Translations under genes and position numbers: made by a program | Source of the DNA: JBHIFE01 sp046760985 | GTDB lineage: Bacteria; Chloroflexota; Dehalococcoidia; Dehalococcoidales; RBG-16-60-22 | DNA: 8,389 bases | Assembly: GCA_046760985.1 (NCBI GenBank) | Contig: JBHIFE010000058.1 | Location: forward strand, 1-8,389 | Direction: 5' to 3' | Notes under the pieces: generated by a model | The model's input: only the letters and a program-made list of their open reading frames with translations | The model's database searches: none | Told to the model about the DNA's origin: nothing | Shown: positions 1 to 5,944 of the stretch, one piece after another | How positions within the stretch are numbered: the stretch's first letter is position 1 | Layout of the letters: every line of letters begins with the position of its first letter

Positions 1-209
1 TCTAACTCAACATCATACTCCTTCTCAAACATGGGCTCTAAGTATCCCCAGAGACCGGTATCATATAGACTGGTGGTTGTTGCCACTCTTAGCCTTGGTT
101 GCCATGGTATTGGTGATGCGGTTGAAGGAGTGCAGCCCACCGCTACTGCGACTAGGAAAAAGAGAAACAGAATGGCGACGCGAATGAGTGAATTGTCAGA
201 CTCGGTCAA
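1..209 (-). CDS. tupA: Tungstate ABC transporter substrate-binding lipoprotein, 5' part only (TupA-like)
   Basis: Only the first 69 codons are present; the gene runs off the left edge. Reading from the TTG at 209-207, the protein starts MTESDNSLIR, then has a hydrophobic stretch (residues 11-25) ending in the lipobox-like VAVGC with Cys26, so it should be a lipid-anchored exported protein. After a Pro/Ser linker comes RVATTTSLYDTGLWGYLEP (about residues 40-58). This matches the first strand and ligand-binding loop of tungstate/molybdate-type periplasmic binding proteins (ATTTS-x-x-D-T/S-G-L). Such proteins capture tungstate outside the cell and hand it to the TupB/TupC permease and ATPase. 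The TTG start is chosen because AAAGGAGGA lies 7 bases upstream. An in-frame ATG at 263-261 would add 18 codons but lies inside the riboswitch and spoils the signal peptide. The cofactor riboswitch upstream supports a W/Mo role. Specificity for tungstate over molybdate or another oxyanion is inferred from the motif. Confidence 0.85.
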   Translation of the reverse strand, partial: MTESDNSLIRVAILFLFFLVAVAVGCTPSTASPIPWQPRLRVATTTSLYDTGLWGYLEPMFEKEYDVEL

Positions 210-215
210 GACAAA

Positions 216-340
216 TCCTCCTTTCCAAACACGGGAGGTACCGCCGTTTCCAACGATACCCATTGGCCAGTCTCCATAGATATACCTTCAGGAGAACAGG
301 CTCGGAGAGATTTACAGATGCATTGTATCACCTCCCGTAT
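216..340 (-). promoter_or_regulatory. Moco/Tuco (molybdenum/tungsten cofactor) riboswitch
   Basis: On the minus strand a perfect 9-bp stem, ACGGGAGGT (338-330) with ACCTCCCGT (239-231), closes a domain of about 90 nt and leads directly into TGTTTGGAAAGGAGG and the TTG start. The 3' portion CCTCCCGTGTTTGGAAAGG closely resembles what I recall of the E. coli moaA leader (CCTCCCGTATCTGGAAAGG). The 5' portion with ACAATGC and TGTAAA followed by CTCCGAGCC also looks like the Moco RNA motif. An internal pairing CCAAT/GTTGG is possible (forward strand about 249-266). The motif overlaps the ribosome-binding site, so cofactor binding probably blocks translation. A tungstate uptake gene downstream favours the Tuco (tungsten cofactor) subtype, but I cannot tell the Moco and Tuco architectures apart by eye. 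The resemblance is from memory; a covariance search has not been run. Confidence 0.8.
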
Positions 341-355
341 ATAACCAGCAACTTT

Positions 356-374
356 TTAGCTTGACGTAAGCTAA
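356..374. repeat. Inverted repeat over the -35 box, candidate operator
   Basis: TTAGCTT and AAGCTAA form perfect 7-bp arms around a 5-base centre (GACGT). The palindrome covers the -35 hexamer of the plus-strand promoter (361-366) and lies in the divergent region between the riboswitch and the enoyl-CoA hydratase operon. This placement suits a repressor site, possibly acting on both directions. No regulator gene is visible in the window, so the binding protein is unknown. Confidence 0.45.
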
Positions 375-389
375 GCCCTCTGTTAAAAT
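361..389 (+). promoter_or_regulatory. Sigma70-type promoter for the enoyl-CoA hydratase operon
   Basis: TTGACG (361-366) and TAAAAT (384-389) are separated by exactly 17 bases; each hexamer matches consensus at five of six positions. Transcription would start near 396 and leave a leader of about 130 nt before the GTG at 526. I see no recognisable riboswitch or attenuator in that leader (396-525). The inverted repeat at 356-374 overlaps the -35 box. Confidence 0.6.
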
Positions 390-525
390 CTAGCGATATT
401 ACACACCTGAAATAAGCTCCCACTAAGGGAAAGTTCGCCCGGGACAATGTTCTTCAAGCTCTTAATTACCAACCTAGCACTTTCAAGTTAATAATCGCCA
501 AAGAATAAGAATAAGGAGACTTATC

Positions 526-1299
526 GTGGCTATTGACTATAAGAAGGAAGGCAGAATTGCTATTTTTACTATTAATCGCCCGGAGGCACGGAATGCTATA
601 GATGTGCCCGCCATTCAAGAATTGCACGAAGTGCTGACGGACTTCCGTGATGACCCTGAACTATGGGTGGGCATCATTACCGGTGCTGGTGATAAAGCTT
701 TTTGCGCTGGTGCCGATATAAAAGATTTGCTGCCCTTTATGAAAGAGCATCTCCAGAAGCATCCCCAAGCAATACCAGCTACCCCCATGCGTGGACTGGA
801 GCTATGGAAGCCACTTATTGCCGCTATCAATGGTGCGGCACTGGGGGGTGGCTTGGAATTGGCTCTGGCTTGCGACATAAGAATAGCTTCAGAGAAGGCT
901 CGCCTTGGTTTACCAGAGGTAACCTTTGGTCTGATACCCGGCTGGGGAGGTACTCAGAGGTTGCCACGAATGGTTCCCTGGTGCAAGGCAGCCGAGCTAG
1001 TACTTACCGGAAAATCTATTGATGCTCGGGAAGCATATCGCATCGGCTTGGTAAACATAGTCGTTCCTCCGGAAGCAGTGATGCCTACCGCCAAGGAATG
1101 GGCTGAGGTTATTTGCCGGGCAGGACCTCTAGCAGTGAGAGCAGCCAAAGAGGCTATGATTAGAGGAAATAGCCTAACTTTAGAGGATGGCTTAGGACTG
1201 GAGAACGCTCTAGAAGCCTACGTCATGACTACCGAGGATTATACTGAGGGAACTACCGCCTTCCTCCAAAAGAGAAAGCCCGTCTACAAAGCCAAATGA
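526..1299 (+). CDS. Enoyl-CoA hydratase/isomerase family protein (crotonase)
   Basis: A full-length 257-residue crotonase-fold enzyme, expected to add water across the 2,3-double bond of an enoyl-CoA in the cytoplasm. FCAGADIKDL (59-68) supplies the first oxyanion-hole and CoA-binding loop, and NGAALGGGLELALACDIRIA (102-121) the second. Both acidic residues used by true hydratases are present: Glu111 in GGGLELA and Glu131 in GLPEVTFGLIPGWGGTQRL (equivalent to rat Glu144 and Glu164). A hydratase activity is therefore more likely than a hydrolase- or isomerase-only variant. The C-terminus ends in the usual AFLQKRKP. The start is GTG at 526, with AAGGAG at 513-518 seven bases upstream. The dehydrogenase gene follows after 44 bases, suggesting sequential hydration and oxidation of one acyl-CoA. 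The exact substrate (fatty acid, aromatic ring-cleavage intermediate or branched acyl-CoA) cannot be read from the sequence. Confidence 0.93.
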   Translation: MAIDYKKEGRIAIFTINRPEARNAIDVPAIQELHEVLTDFRDDPELWVGIITGAGDKAFCAGADIKDLLPFMKEHLQKHPQAIPATPMRGLELWKPLIAAINGAALGGGLELALACDIRIASEKARLGLPEVTFGLIPGWGGTQRLPRMVPWCKAAELVLTGKSIDAREAYRIGLVNIVVPPEAVMPTAKEWAEVICRAGPLAVRAAKEAMIRGNSLTLEDGLGLENALEAYVMTTEDYTEGTTAFLQKRKPVYKAK

Positions 1300-1343
1300 C
1301 TTTCAAGATAAAGAACAGTACCGAAGTAAGGAGAAAGTAATTT

Positions 1344-2102
1344 ATGAATCTTAAAGGTAAAGTGGCAATGGTTACCGGTGGCTCGGGTGGAATGGGTGGA
1401 GTATATTGCTTGTCCCTCGCTAAAGCTGGATGTAATGTCGCTGTTCTTGGATATAGACACATGGAGAAAGCCGAAGCCATAGCTAAACAGATCCGAGCCT
1501 TGGGCAGAAAAACAATAGCGGTCAAGATGAACGTGGCTAACTTGAATGAGGTTCGGGCAGGGGTTAGAAAAATAGAAAAGACACTGGGACCTATTGATAT
1601 CCTGGTCAATAACGCCGCTTTTGGCATCGTGCGAGCAGTCACCCTAGTCAATATGGATAAGAAGGATTGGGACTATGACCTGAGTGTCAACTTAACCGGA
1701 GCTTTCAACACCATCAAATGTTGTATGCCGGGTATGATAGAGCGAGGATGGGGTCGTATCATTAATATCTCCACCATCACCGGCACCATGGGTGGCATGG
1801 GGCAGTGCAGCTACGCCGCCACCAAGGCTGGGCTCATCGGTCTCACCAAGACAGTAGCTCTGGAGGGAGCCCGCAAAGGTGTAACCTGCAACGCCCTGGT
1901 GCTTGGCGCCTTTGATGCCGGAGCCTTCCACCAAGTAGCCCCAGAGTTCCGTGAGCGCATCATCAGAAGCATAGCCATGCGCCGTGCCGGTGACCCACAG
2001 GAGGTGAGTAATGTACTCGTCTTCCTTGCTTCCGAGGAGTCAAGTTATCTCACCGGTGAAACCATTGAAGTAAGCGGTGGAGCAGGTCTGTTCACCTTTT
2101 AG
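1344..2102 (+). CDS. Short-chain dehydrogenase/reductase (FabG-like SDR)
   Basis: A 252-residue classical SDR, an NAD(P)-dependent oxidoreductase of the Rossmann fold. The nucleotide-binding motif is TGGSGGMG (11-18), NNAA is at 89-92, the structural Asn of the tetrad is Asn116, and the active-site motif is YAATK with Tyr157 and Lys161. By spacing (13 residues before Tyr), the usual catalytic Ser is Thr144 in INISTITGTMGG; Ser143 lies next to it. The C-terminal SYLTGETIEVSGG is the standard family ending. The likely role is interconversion of 3-hydroxyacyl and 3-oxoacyl thioesters, fed by the hydratase upstream; a FabG-type role in fatty-acid synthesis is the main alternative. The ATG at 1344 has AAGGAG at 1328-1333, ten bases before it. 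It appears to share the transcript of the hydratase. NAD versus NADP preference is not clear. Confidence 0.92.
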   Translation: MNLKGKVAMVTGGSGGMGGVYCLSLAKAGCNVAVLGYRHMEKAEAIAKQIRALGRKTIAVKMNVANLNEVRAGVRKIEKTLGPIDILVNNAAFGIVRAVTLVNMDKKDWDYDLSVNLTGAFNTIKCCMPGMIERGWGRIINISTITGTMGGMGQCSYAATKAGLIGLTKTVALEGARKGVTCNALVLGAFDAGAFHQVAPEFRERIIRSIAMRRAGDPQEVSNVLVFLASEESSYLTGETIEVSGGAGLFTF

Positions 2103-2149
2103 CAAATGTGGTAGAATATATCAGACTTTTGGCAAAAGGGTAATTTATC

Positions 2150-3103
2150 ATGGCTATCCCCGAAGTCAGTAAAAAAGAAAAAGAACTAAATGTGGAGTCG
2201 CTTAGCTGGGATAACCTGACCTGGGTCAACATTGAAAAACCTACCGAGCGAGAGACAGAATATTTGGCTCAAAACTACCCCTTCCATCCCCTGGATTTAG
2301 AGGGCTGTCTCAGCCGTGTCCAGCGACCTAAGATAGACGTATATGAAGACTACCTGTTCTTGGTCTTCCACTTCCCGGTATTCAATAAAGAAGCTCGGGT
2401 AACTACACCCAGTCAGTTATCGGTGTTTATCGGTGAAGACTACCTGATTACCCTGCATAAAGGCGAGCTTAAGCCACTGGTTAAGCTGTTCAAGGAGTGC
2501 CAGATTGACGAGGAATCACGGCAGGAAAATCTTAGTCAAGGCTCCAGCTATCTTCTCTACCGAATCATTGACCGACTGGTTGATTATTGTTTCCCGATAC
2601 TAAACAAGATTGTGGATAATATCGAAGAGGTTGAAGATAATATCTTCTCTGACAGTATACGCGGTGCAATAAGGGAACTCTCCGATCTCCGGCGCGATAT
2701 AATCTCCTTCCGCCGCATTATCTGGCCGATGAGAGCCGTTATCAGCAGCCTAGAACCTAAAATCCGCCGCTTTACCAAGATGGATTTAGCCGTTTACTTC
2801 GGCGATACCGTTGACCACGTGGATAAGATTTGGGATGCTCTAGATGAATATAAAGAGGTAATTGAAGGGCTAAACGATACCTATGACTCACTGGCTAGTA
2901 ATCGTACCAATGAGGTCATGCGAATGCTGACCATCATCGCTACTATCCTGCTGCCCATTACTGTAGTCGCCAGCATCTTTGGAATGAATATTCCTTTGGG
3001 ACCCTTCCAAGCTTCCAACCTCTCTTTTCTTTATGTATTCCTTATCTGTCTGGTAATTATTGGCGGGATGCTCTACTTTTTCCGTCGTCAGCGCTGGATT
3101 TAG
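2150..3103 (+). CDS. corA: CorA-family magnesium/divalent cation channel
   Basis: A 317-residue CorA-type inner-membrane channel that normally works as a pentamer and lets Mg2+ (sometimes Co2+ or Ni2+) enter the cell. The long N-terminal part (about 1-255) is the cytoplasmic domain, with a Leu/Ile/charge-rich helical region at about 135-255 that forms the stalk helix. Two membrane segments follow, about 259-277 and 291-311, with the signature GMN at 278-280 ending the first. The tail RRQRWI is basic, as expected for the cytoplasmic side. The loop after GMN reads IPLGPFQASN and lacks the acidic MPEL sequence of the classical branch. The ATG at 2150 has AAAAGGG about nine bases upstream. The gene starts 47 bases after the dehydrogenase and may be co-transcribed. 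It has no obvious metabolic link to the two acyl-CoA enzymes. Confidence 0.93.
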   Translation: MAIPEVSKKEKELNVESLSWDNLTWVNIEKPTERETEYLAQNYPFHPLDLEGCLSRVQRPKIDVYEDYLFLVFHFPVFNKEARVTTPSQLSVFIGEDYLITLHKGELKPLVKLFKECQIDEESRQENLSQGSSYLLYRIIDRLVDYCFPILNKIVDNIEEVEDNIFSDSIRGAIRELSDLRRDIISFRRIIWPMRAVISSLEPKIRRFTKMDLAVYFGDTVDHVDKIWDALDEYKEVIEGLNDTYDSLASNRTNEVMRMLTIIATILLPITVVASIFGMNIPLGPFQASNLSFLYVFLICLVIIGGMLYFFRRQRWI

Positions 3104-3143
3104 AAACCTCAGTATGTGCTCAATGAAGGCTTCAGTTTAGATA

Positions 3144-3809
3144 ATGAATGTCTCACACCGATTGGTAATTATTTCTGCCGTCTTCATCACCTGCCTAATC
3201 ACCGCCAATATCATTGCCGTAAAGGTAATAAGCCTCGGTTTCGTTATCCTGCCTGCCGCCATATTCGTCTTTCCGCTAAGCTATATCTTCGGCGACATCC
3301 TCACCGAGGTCTATGGCTATCGTTGGGCAAGAAAGGTCATCTGGCTTGGCTTCATTTGCAATCTTATCTTCGTCATCTTTGCCTGGGTGGGACAGATTCT
3401 CCCTCCAGCCCCTTTCTGGGAAAAGCAAGAAGCCTACCAGAGCATTCTGGGCTATACACCAAGACTACTCGCCGCCTCCTTCTGCGGCTATCTTGCCGGG
3501 GAGTTCGCCAATTCTTTTGTCCTGGCAAAGATGAAAATTTTGACCCGAGGTCGCTGGTTATGGAGCCGGACTATCGGCTCCACTATAGTTGGTCAAGGGC
3601 TGGATACTCTAATATTTATTACCCTAGCTTTCATTGGCACCCCTTCCTTCGTGCCAATAATGATTTTGTATCATTGGCTGGCAAAGACCCTCATTGAAGC
3701 CGTTGCCACTCCAGCCACCTACACCATAGTAAATTCCTTGAAGAAAAAAGAGGCAATTGACACTTATGACTACGAAACCAACTTTAATCCCTTCCTTATC
3801 TCAGATTAA
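3144..3809 (+). CDS. yhhQ: Queuosine precursor transporter, YhhQ/VUT family
   Basis: A 221-residue, very hydrophobic protein with about six membrane segments. It carries the family signature FPLSYIFGDILTEVYGY (43-59), the conserved GQGLDTLIF (150-158) and a following KTLIEAVATP stretch. Members of this family (COG1738) import a 7-deazaguanine precursor of the tRNA base queuosine; E. coli YhhQ takes up preQ0/preQ1, and the exact substrate varies between bacteria. A salvage transporter suggests the host modifies tRNA with queuosine but may not make the precursor itself. A stop at 3138-3140 in the same frame fixes the ATG at 3144 as the first possible start. The ribosome site is poor (GAAGG about 14 bases away), so expression may depend on coupling or be low. 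The gene lies 40 bases after corA and closes the first group. A longer overlapping frame starting at 3116 is a shadow. Confidence 0.9.
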   Translation: MNVSHRLVIISAVFITCLITANIIAVKVISLGFVILPAAIFVFPLSYIFGDILTEVYGYRWARKVIWLGFICNLIFVIFAWVGQILPPAPFWEKQEAYQSILGYTPRLLAASFCGYLAGEFANSFVLAKMKILTRGRWLWSRTIGSTIVGQGLDTLIFITLAFIGTPSFVPIMILYHWLAKTLIEAVATPATYTIVNSLKKKEAIDTYDYETNFNPFLISD

Positions 3810-3829
3810 AAGACAAATTTTTCAGAAGA

Positions 3830-3897
3830 GGAGAACTTCTCCCTTTCCTAAAGGGAGAGCGAGAGGGATTTAAATAAGGAGAGGGGGATGGGGTTAC
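3830..3897. repeat. Short palindromic repeat, copy A (left-truncated)
   Basis: Positions 3830-3880 match 5860-5910 at 50 of 51 bases (C/T difference at 3848/5878). Inside is a hairpin CTCCCTTT (3839-3846), loop CCT, AAAGGGAG (3850-3857). The right end GGGGATGGGGTTAC (3884-3897) is the exact reverse complement of the left end of copy B (5823-5836), so copy A appears to have kept the right arm and lost the left. It sits between yhhQ and the metallo-hydrolase gene. No T-run follows, so it is not a standard intrinsic terminator. Confidence 0.85.
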
Positions 3898-3930
3898 TTA
3901 ATAAAATCTAAAGAGGGTGAGGTAGAAACG

Positions 3931-4701
3931 ATGAAAATTCAGTTTCTAGGCGCACATAACTGTGAATCACAAAATACAAGGCTCGTCAGTCTGTTAATTG
4001 ATGATATCCTAGCGATAGACGCTGGTGCCCTCACCTCCAGCCTGTCATTTGAAGCCCAATTGAGAATCAAGGCGATTCTACTCACTCATCAACATTATGA
4101 CCATATTAGAGACATCCCAGCTATCGGCATGAATGCCCTCTTCCACGAAACCACGGTCAATGTTTACTCCACCCAAACTGTTTATGACGCCCTGGCAACC
4201 CATGTGTTGAATGGCAAAATTTACTCCCATTTCTTGGAAAAGCCGGAGGGGAATCCAATCATTAATTTCACCATAATAGAGCCAAACAAAGTTAAGCAAA
4301 TTGCTGGCTATAGCATTCTGACTGTACCAACCAATCACTCCACCCCCACTGTAGGCTACCAGATTACCTCACCCGATGGTAAAATAGTATTTTATACCGG
4401 AGATACCGGACCAGACTTGGCTGACTGTTGGCGGCATGTATCACCCCAACTACTTATCACCGAGGTTACCGCCCCAAACAGGTATGAAGAAGATGCCCGT
4501 AGGCTGCTGCACCTCACCCCAAACTTACTCAAAGAAGAGCTAAGTTACTTCCAAGAGCTTAAAGGCTACCTGCCACAGGTAGTTTTGGTTCATATGACCC
4601 CCATACAGGAGAAGGAAATAGAAGCTGAAATAGCCGTGATAGCCAAGTCCTTAAATAATCCGATTAGCCTAGCCCGAGAAGGGATGCTAATTCACTTATA
4701 A
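3931..4701 (+). CDS. Metallo-beta-lactamase-fold hydrolase
   Basis: A 256-residue cytoplasmic metallo-hydrolase with the complete metal-binding set: HQHYDH (His53, His55, Asp57, His58) in the first motif, His136 in PTNHSTPTVGY, Asp158 in FYTGDTG, and His221 in LVHMTP. Asp30 in AIDAG is the usual first-strand residue. Two metals (Zn, Fe or Mn) should be bound. The order and spacing recall the branch that contains class II cyclic-nucleotide phosphodiesterases and RNase Z-like phosphodiesterases, so a phosphodiester or similar bond is a reasonable guess, but no substrate can be assigned. A beta-lactamase role is unlikely: there is no signal peptide. The ATG at 3931 has GTGAGGT at 3917-3923, seven bases upstream. 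The next gene begins about 17 bases after the stop, suggesting an operon with the Mut7-C protein and the nitroreductase. Confidence 0.88.
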   Translation: MKIQFLGAHNCESQNTRLVSLLIDDILAIDAGALTSSLSFEAQLRIKAILLTHQHYDHIRDIPAIGMNALFHETTVNVYSTQTVYDALATHVLNGKIYSHFLEKPEGNPIINFTIIEPNKVKQIAGYSILTVPTNHSTPTVGYQITSPDGKIVFYTGDTGPDLADCWRHVSPQLLITEVTAPNRYEEDARRLLHLTPNLLKEELSYFQELKGYLPQVVLVHMTPIQEKEIEAEIAVIAKSLNNPISLAREGMLIHL

Positions 4702-4703
4702 AT

Positions 4704-4710
4704 AGGGGGA
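4704..4710 (+). promoter_or_regulatory. Ribosome-binding site that points to an ATA start
   Basis: AGGGGGA sits eight bases before the ATA codon at 4719, a good initiation distance. The next in-frame ATG (4782) is 71 bases away and has no comparable site. The motif therefore helps decide where the Mut7-C protein begins. Confidence 0.5.
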
Positions 4711-4718
4711 TAAGTCCG

Positions 4719-5216
4719 ATAAACGAGCTAAAATTTATTGTTGACAACAATGTAGGTAAACTAGCCAAATGGCTCAGGATAATGGGGTATGATACCGTCT
4801 TCTTTGCCGGCAGTGACGACTCCCGTATGGTGGCTAGAGCACTAGCCGAAGGCAGGGTGATACTAACCCGGGACACCGAAATTATGAAACGGGGGCTGGT
4901 AACCAGCGGGCGACTCAAGGCTATTCTAATCAGTAGCGAGGAACCGGAATCACAGATGCGTCAGGTAATAGAGACACTGAACTTGGACTGCCAATTCCGT
5001 CCATTTGCTCTCTGTTTGGAATGCAACCAACCCTTAACCGGGAAGACTAAGAACCAGGTCAAAAAACGAGTGCCACCCCATGTTTTCCAAACGCAAAGCC
5101 AGTATGTGGAGTGCCCTTCTTGCCACCGAATCTACTGGAGAGGAAGCCACTGGAAGGCGATGACGAAAAAACTTAAGCAATTCAAGGAATCTCAACAAAA
5201 GGAGGAGAAACTTTAA
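4719..5216 (+). CDS. Mut7-C RNase-domain (PIN-like) protein with zinc ribbon, start codon uncertain
   Basis: Recognised as the Mut7-C family (COG1656): a PIN-like nuclease fold followed by a zinc ribbon. Read from the ATA at 4719 the product is 165 residues. The N-terminal strand and helix KFIVDNNVGKLAKWLRIMGYDT (5-26, Asp9) are intact, followed by DDSRMVARALAEGRVILTRD (33-52, Asp52) and four zinc-type cysteines, CLEC (99-102) and CPSC (132-135), then the family-typical RIYWRGSHW. The first ATG (4782, residue 22) would delete the conserved first acidic residue Asp9. In this frame there is no ATG, GTG or TTG between the stop at 4665-4667 and 4782, so initiation at ATA, a mutated start or a sequence error are the options. 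The family is predicted to cut RNA; its target is unknown. The stop codon overlaps the nitroreductase ATG by one base. Confidence 0.82.
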   Translation: MNELKFIVDNNVGKLAKWLRIMGYDTVFFAGSDDSRMVARALAEGRVILTRDTEIMKRGLVTSGRLKAILISSEEPESQMRQVIETLNLDCQFRPFALCLECNQPLTGKTKNQVKKRVPPHVFQTQSQYVECPSCHRIYWRGSHWKAMTKKLKQFKESQQKEEKL

Positions 5217-5815
5217 TGAATGTCTATGAGGCAGTTACCAAACGGCGGTCAATAAGGGAATTTAAAGATATACCGGTACCTTATGATGTCCTGGAGAAAT
5301 GCGTCAATGCGGCTAGGTTAGCACCATCGGCAGCAAATCGCCAACTCTGCGAGCATATCATAGTTGATGATGAGCAGCTATTACCCCAAGTATTTGATGC
5401 GGTAGGGAGCTGGTTCGGAGTGCCCAGACCAAAAGAGGGGTGGCCATCAGGGCGCCGACCCAAAGCCTATATTATTACCCTAGTAAACAAACCATTAGAG
5501 GCTGAACTTGGTGGAAATGTACGAGAGACCGGTTACGATGTTGGCATGGCAGCGGAGAATATGATGCTAGTTGCCCTGGAGCAGGGAATAGGTAGTTGCA
5601 CTATAGCCTCGTTTAAGCAAAGCAAACTGAAGCAGATTCTGAATATACCTGATAAATATGAGATTGCTTTGGGACTGGCGCTAGGTTTTCCTGACGAGAG
5701 TCCGGTTCTGGAAGTAGCCACCGACTCAATTAAACGCTGGGTAGATAGCCAAGGCGTGCGTCATATTCCCAAAAGAAAGCTGAAAGATATTATACACCGC
5801 AATAAATTCCCGTAG
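5216..5815 (+). CDS. Nitroreductase-family flavoprotein (FMN-dependent oxidoreductase)
   Basis: A 199-residue member of the nitroreductase family, soluble FMN enzymes that work as homodimers and pass electrons from NAD(P)H to nitro groups, quinones, flavins or other acceptors. The FMN-phosphate motif KRRSIREF (9-16) begins the protein, followed by LAPSAANRQ (35-43). Later come DVGMAAENMMLVALEQGIG (108-126) with SCTI, and the C-terminal LGFPDESP, all at family-typical positions. The segment GVPRPKEGWPSGRRPKAYI (68-86) is a Pro/Gly/Arg-rich loop of the dimer region. The ATG at 5216 shares its A with the TAA of the Mut7-C gene, with GGAGG at 5201-5205 inside that gene, so translation is probably coupled. 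The physiological substrate is unknown. A dehalogenase or BluB role is not supported by any specific residue I can see. Confidence 0.9.
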   Translation: MNVYEAVTKRRSIREFKDIPVPYDVLEKCVNAARLAPSAANRQLCEHIIVDDEQLLPQVFDAVGSWFGVPRPKEGWPSGRRPKAYIITLVNKPLEAELGGNVRETGYDVGMAAENMMLVALEQGIGSCTIASFKQSKLKQILNIPDKYEIALGLALGFPDESPVLEVATDSIKRWVDSQGVRHIPKRKLKDIIHRNKFP

Positions 5816-5821
5816 TAACTT

Positions 5822-5929
5822 GGTAACCCCATCCCCATTTATCCCCCTTTGCCAAGGGGGGAGAACTTCTCCCTTTCTTAAAGGGAGAGCGAGAGGGATT
5901 TAAATAAGGACACAGGGGGCGAGGTCACC
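5822..5929. repeat. Short palindromic repeat, copy B (most complete, about 108 bp)
   Basis: This copy has imperfect inverted ends, GGTAACCCC (5822-5830) and GAGGTCACC (5921-5929; seven of nine match when paired). Inside are two hairpins: CCCCCTT/AAGGGGG (5843-5849 and 5854-5860) and CTCCCTTT/AAAGGGAG (5869-5876 and 5880-5887). A competing palindrome GGGAGAACTTCTCCC (5859-5873) overlaps both. The stretch 5860-5910 is nearly identical to copy A. No target-site duplication is evident and no protein is encoded, so it resembles a MITE-like or REP-like element. It fills most of the gap between the nitroreductase gene and nnr. Confidence 0.8.
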
Positions 5930-5944
5930 AAAATAAAATAAATC

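Noticed and set aside
207..263. ATG at 263-261 as the start of the tungstate-binding lipoprotein
   Set aside because: It is in frame but inside the riboswitch, and would put 18 polar residues before the signal peptide. The TTG at 209-207 has a far better Shine-Dalgarno sequence.
31..279. 82-codon plus-strand frame at the left edge
   Set aside because: It lies antisense to the tungstate lipoprotein gene and its riboswitch, has no ribosome site and gives a low-complexity product without a domain.
339..344. TTATAT on the minus strand as the -10 box for the tungstate gene
   Set aside because: Transcription would then begin inside the 5' strand of the riboswitch closing stem, so the real promoter must lie further upstream. 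I could not pick one with a convincing -35.
1253..1651. 132-codon minus-strand frame across the hydratase/SDR junction
   Set aside because: It is antisense to two well-supported genes and resembles no family; a codon-bias shadow.
3116..3697. 193-codon frame overlapping yhhQ
   Set aside because: Its product is rich in Arg, His and Cys without a fold, while the frame from 3144 gives a clear transporter with family motifs.
3839..3857. Intrinsic terminator after yhhQ
   Set aside because: The stem is good, but GAGCGAGAGGG follows instead of a T-run, and the same hairpin recurs in copy B as part of a repeat.
3830..5929. CRISPR array
   Set aside because: The repeats are two kilobases apart with genes between them, are palindromic internally and show no regular spacers; no cas gene is present.
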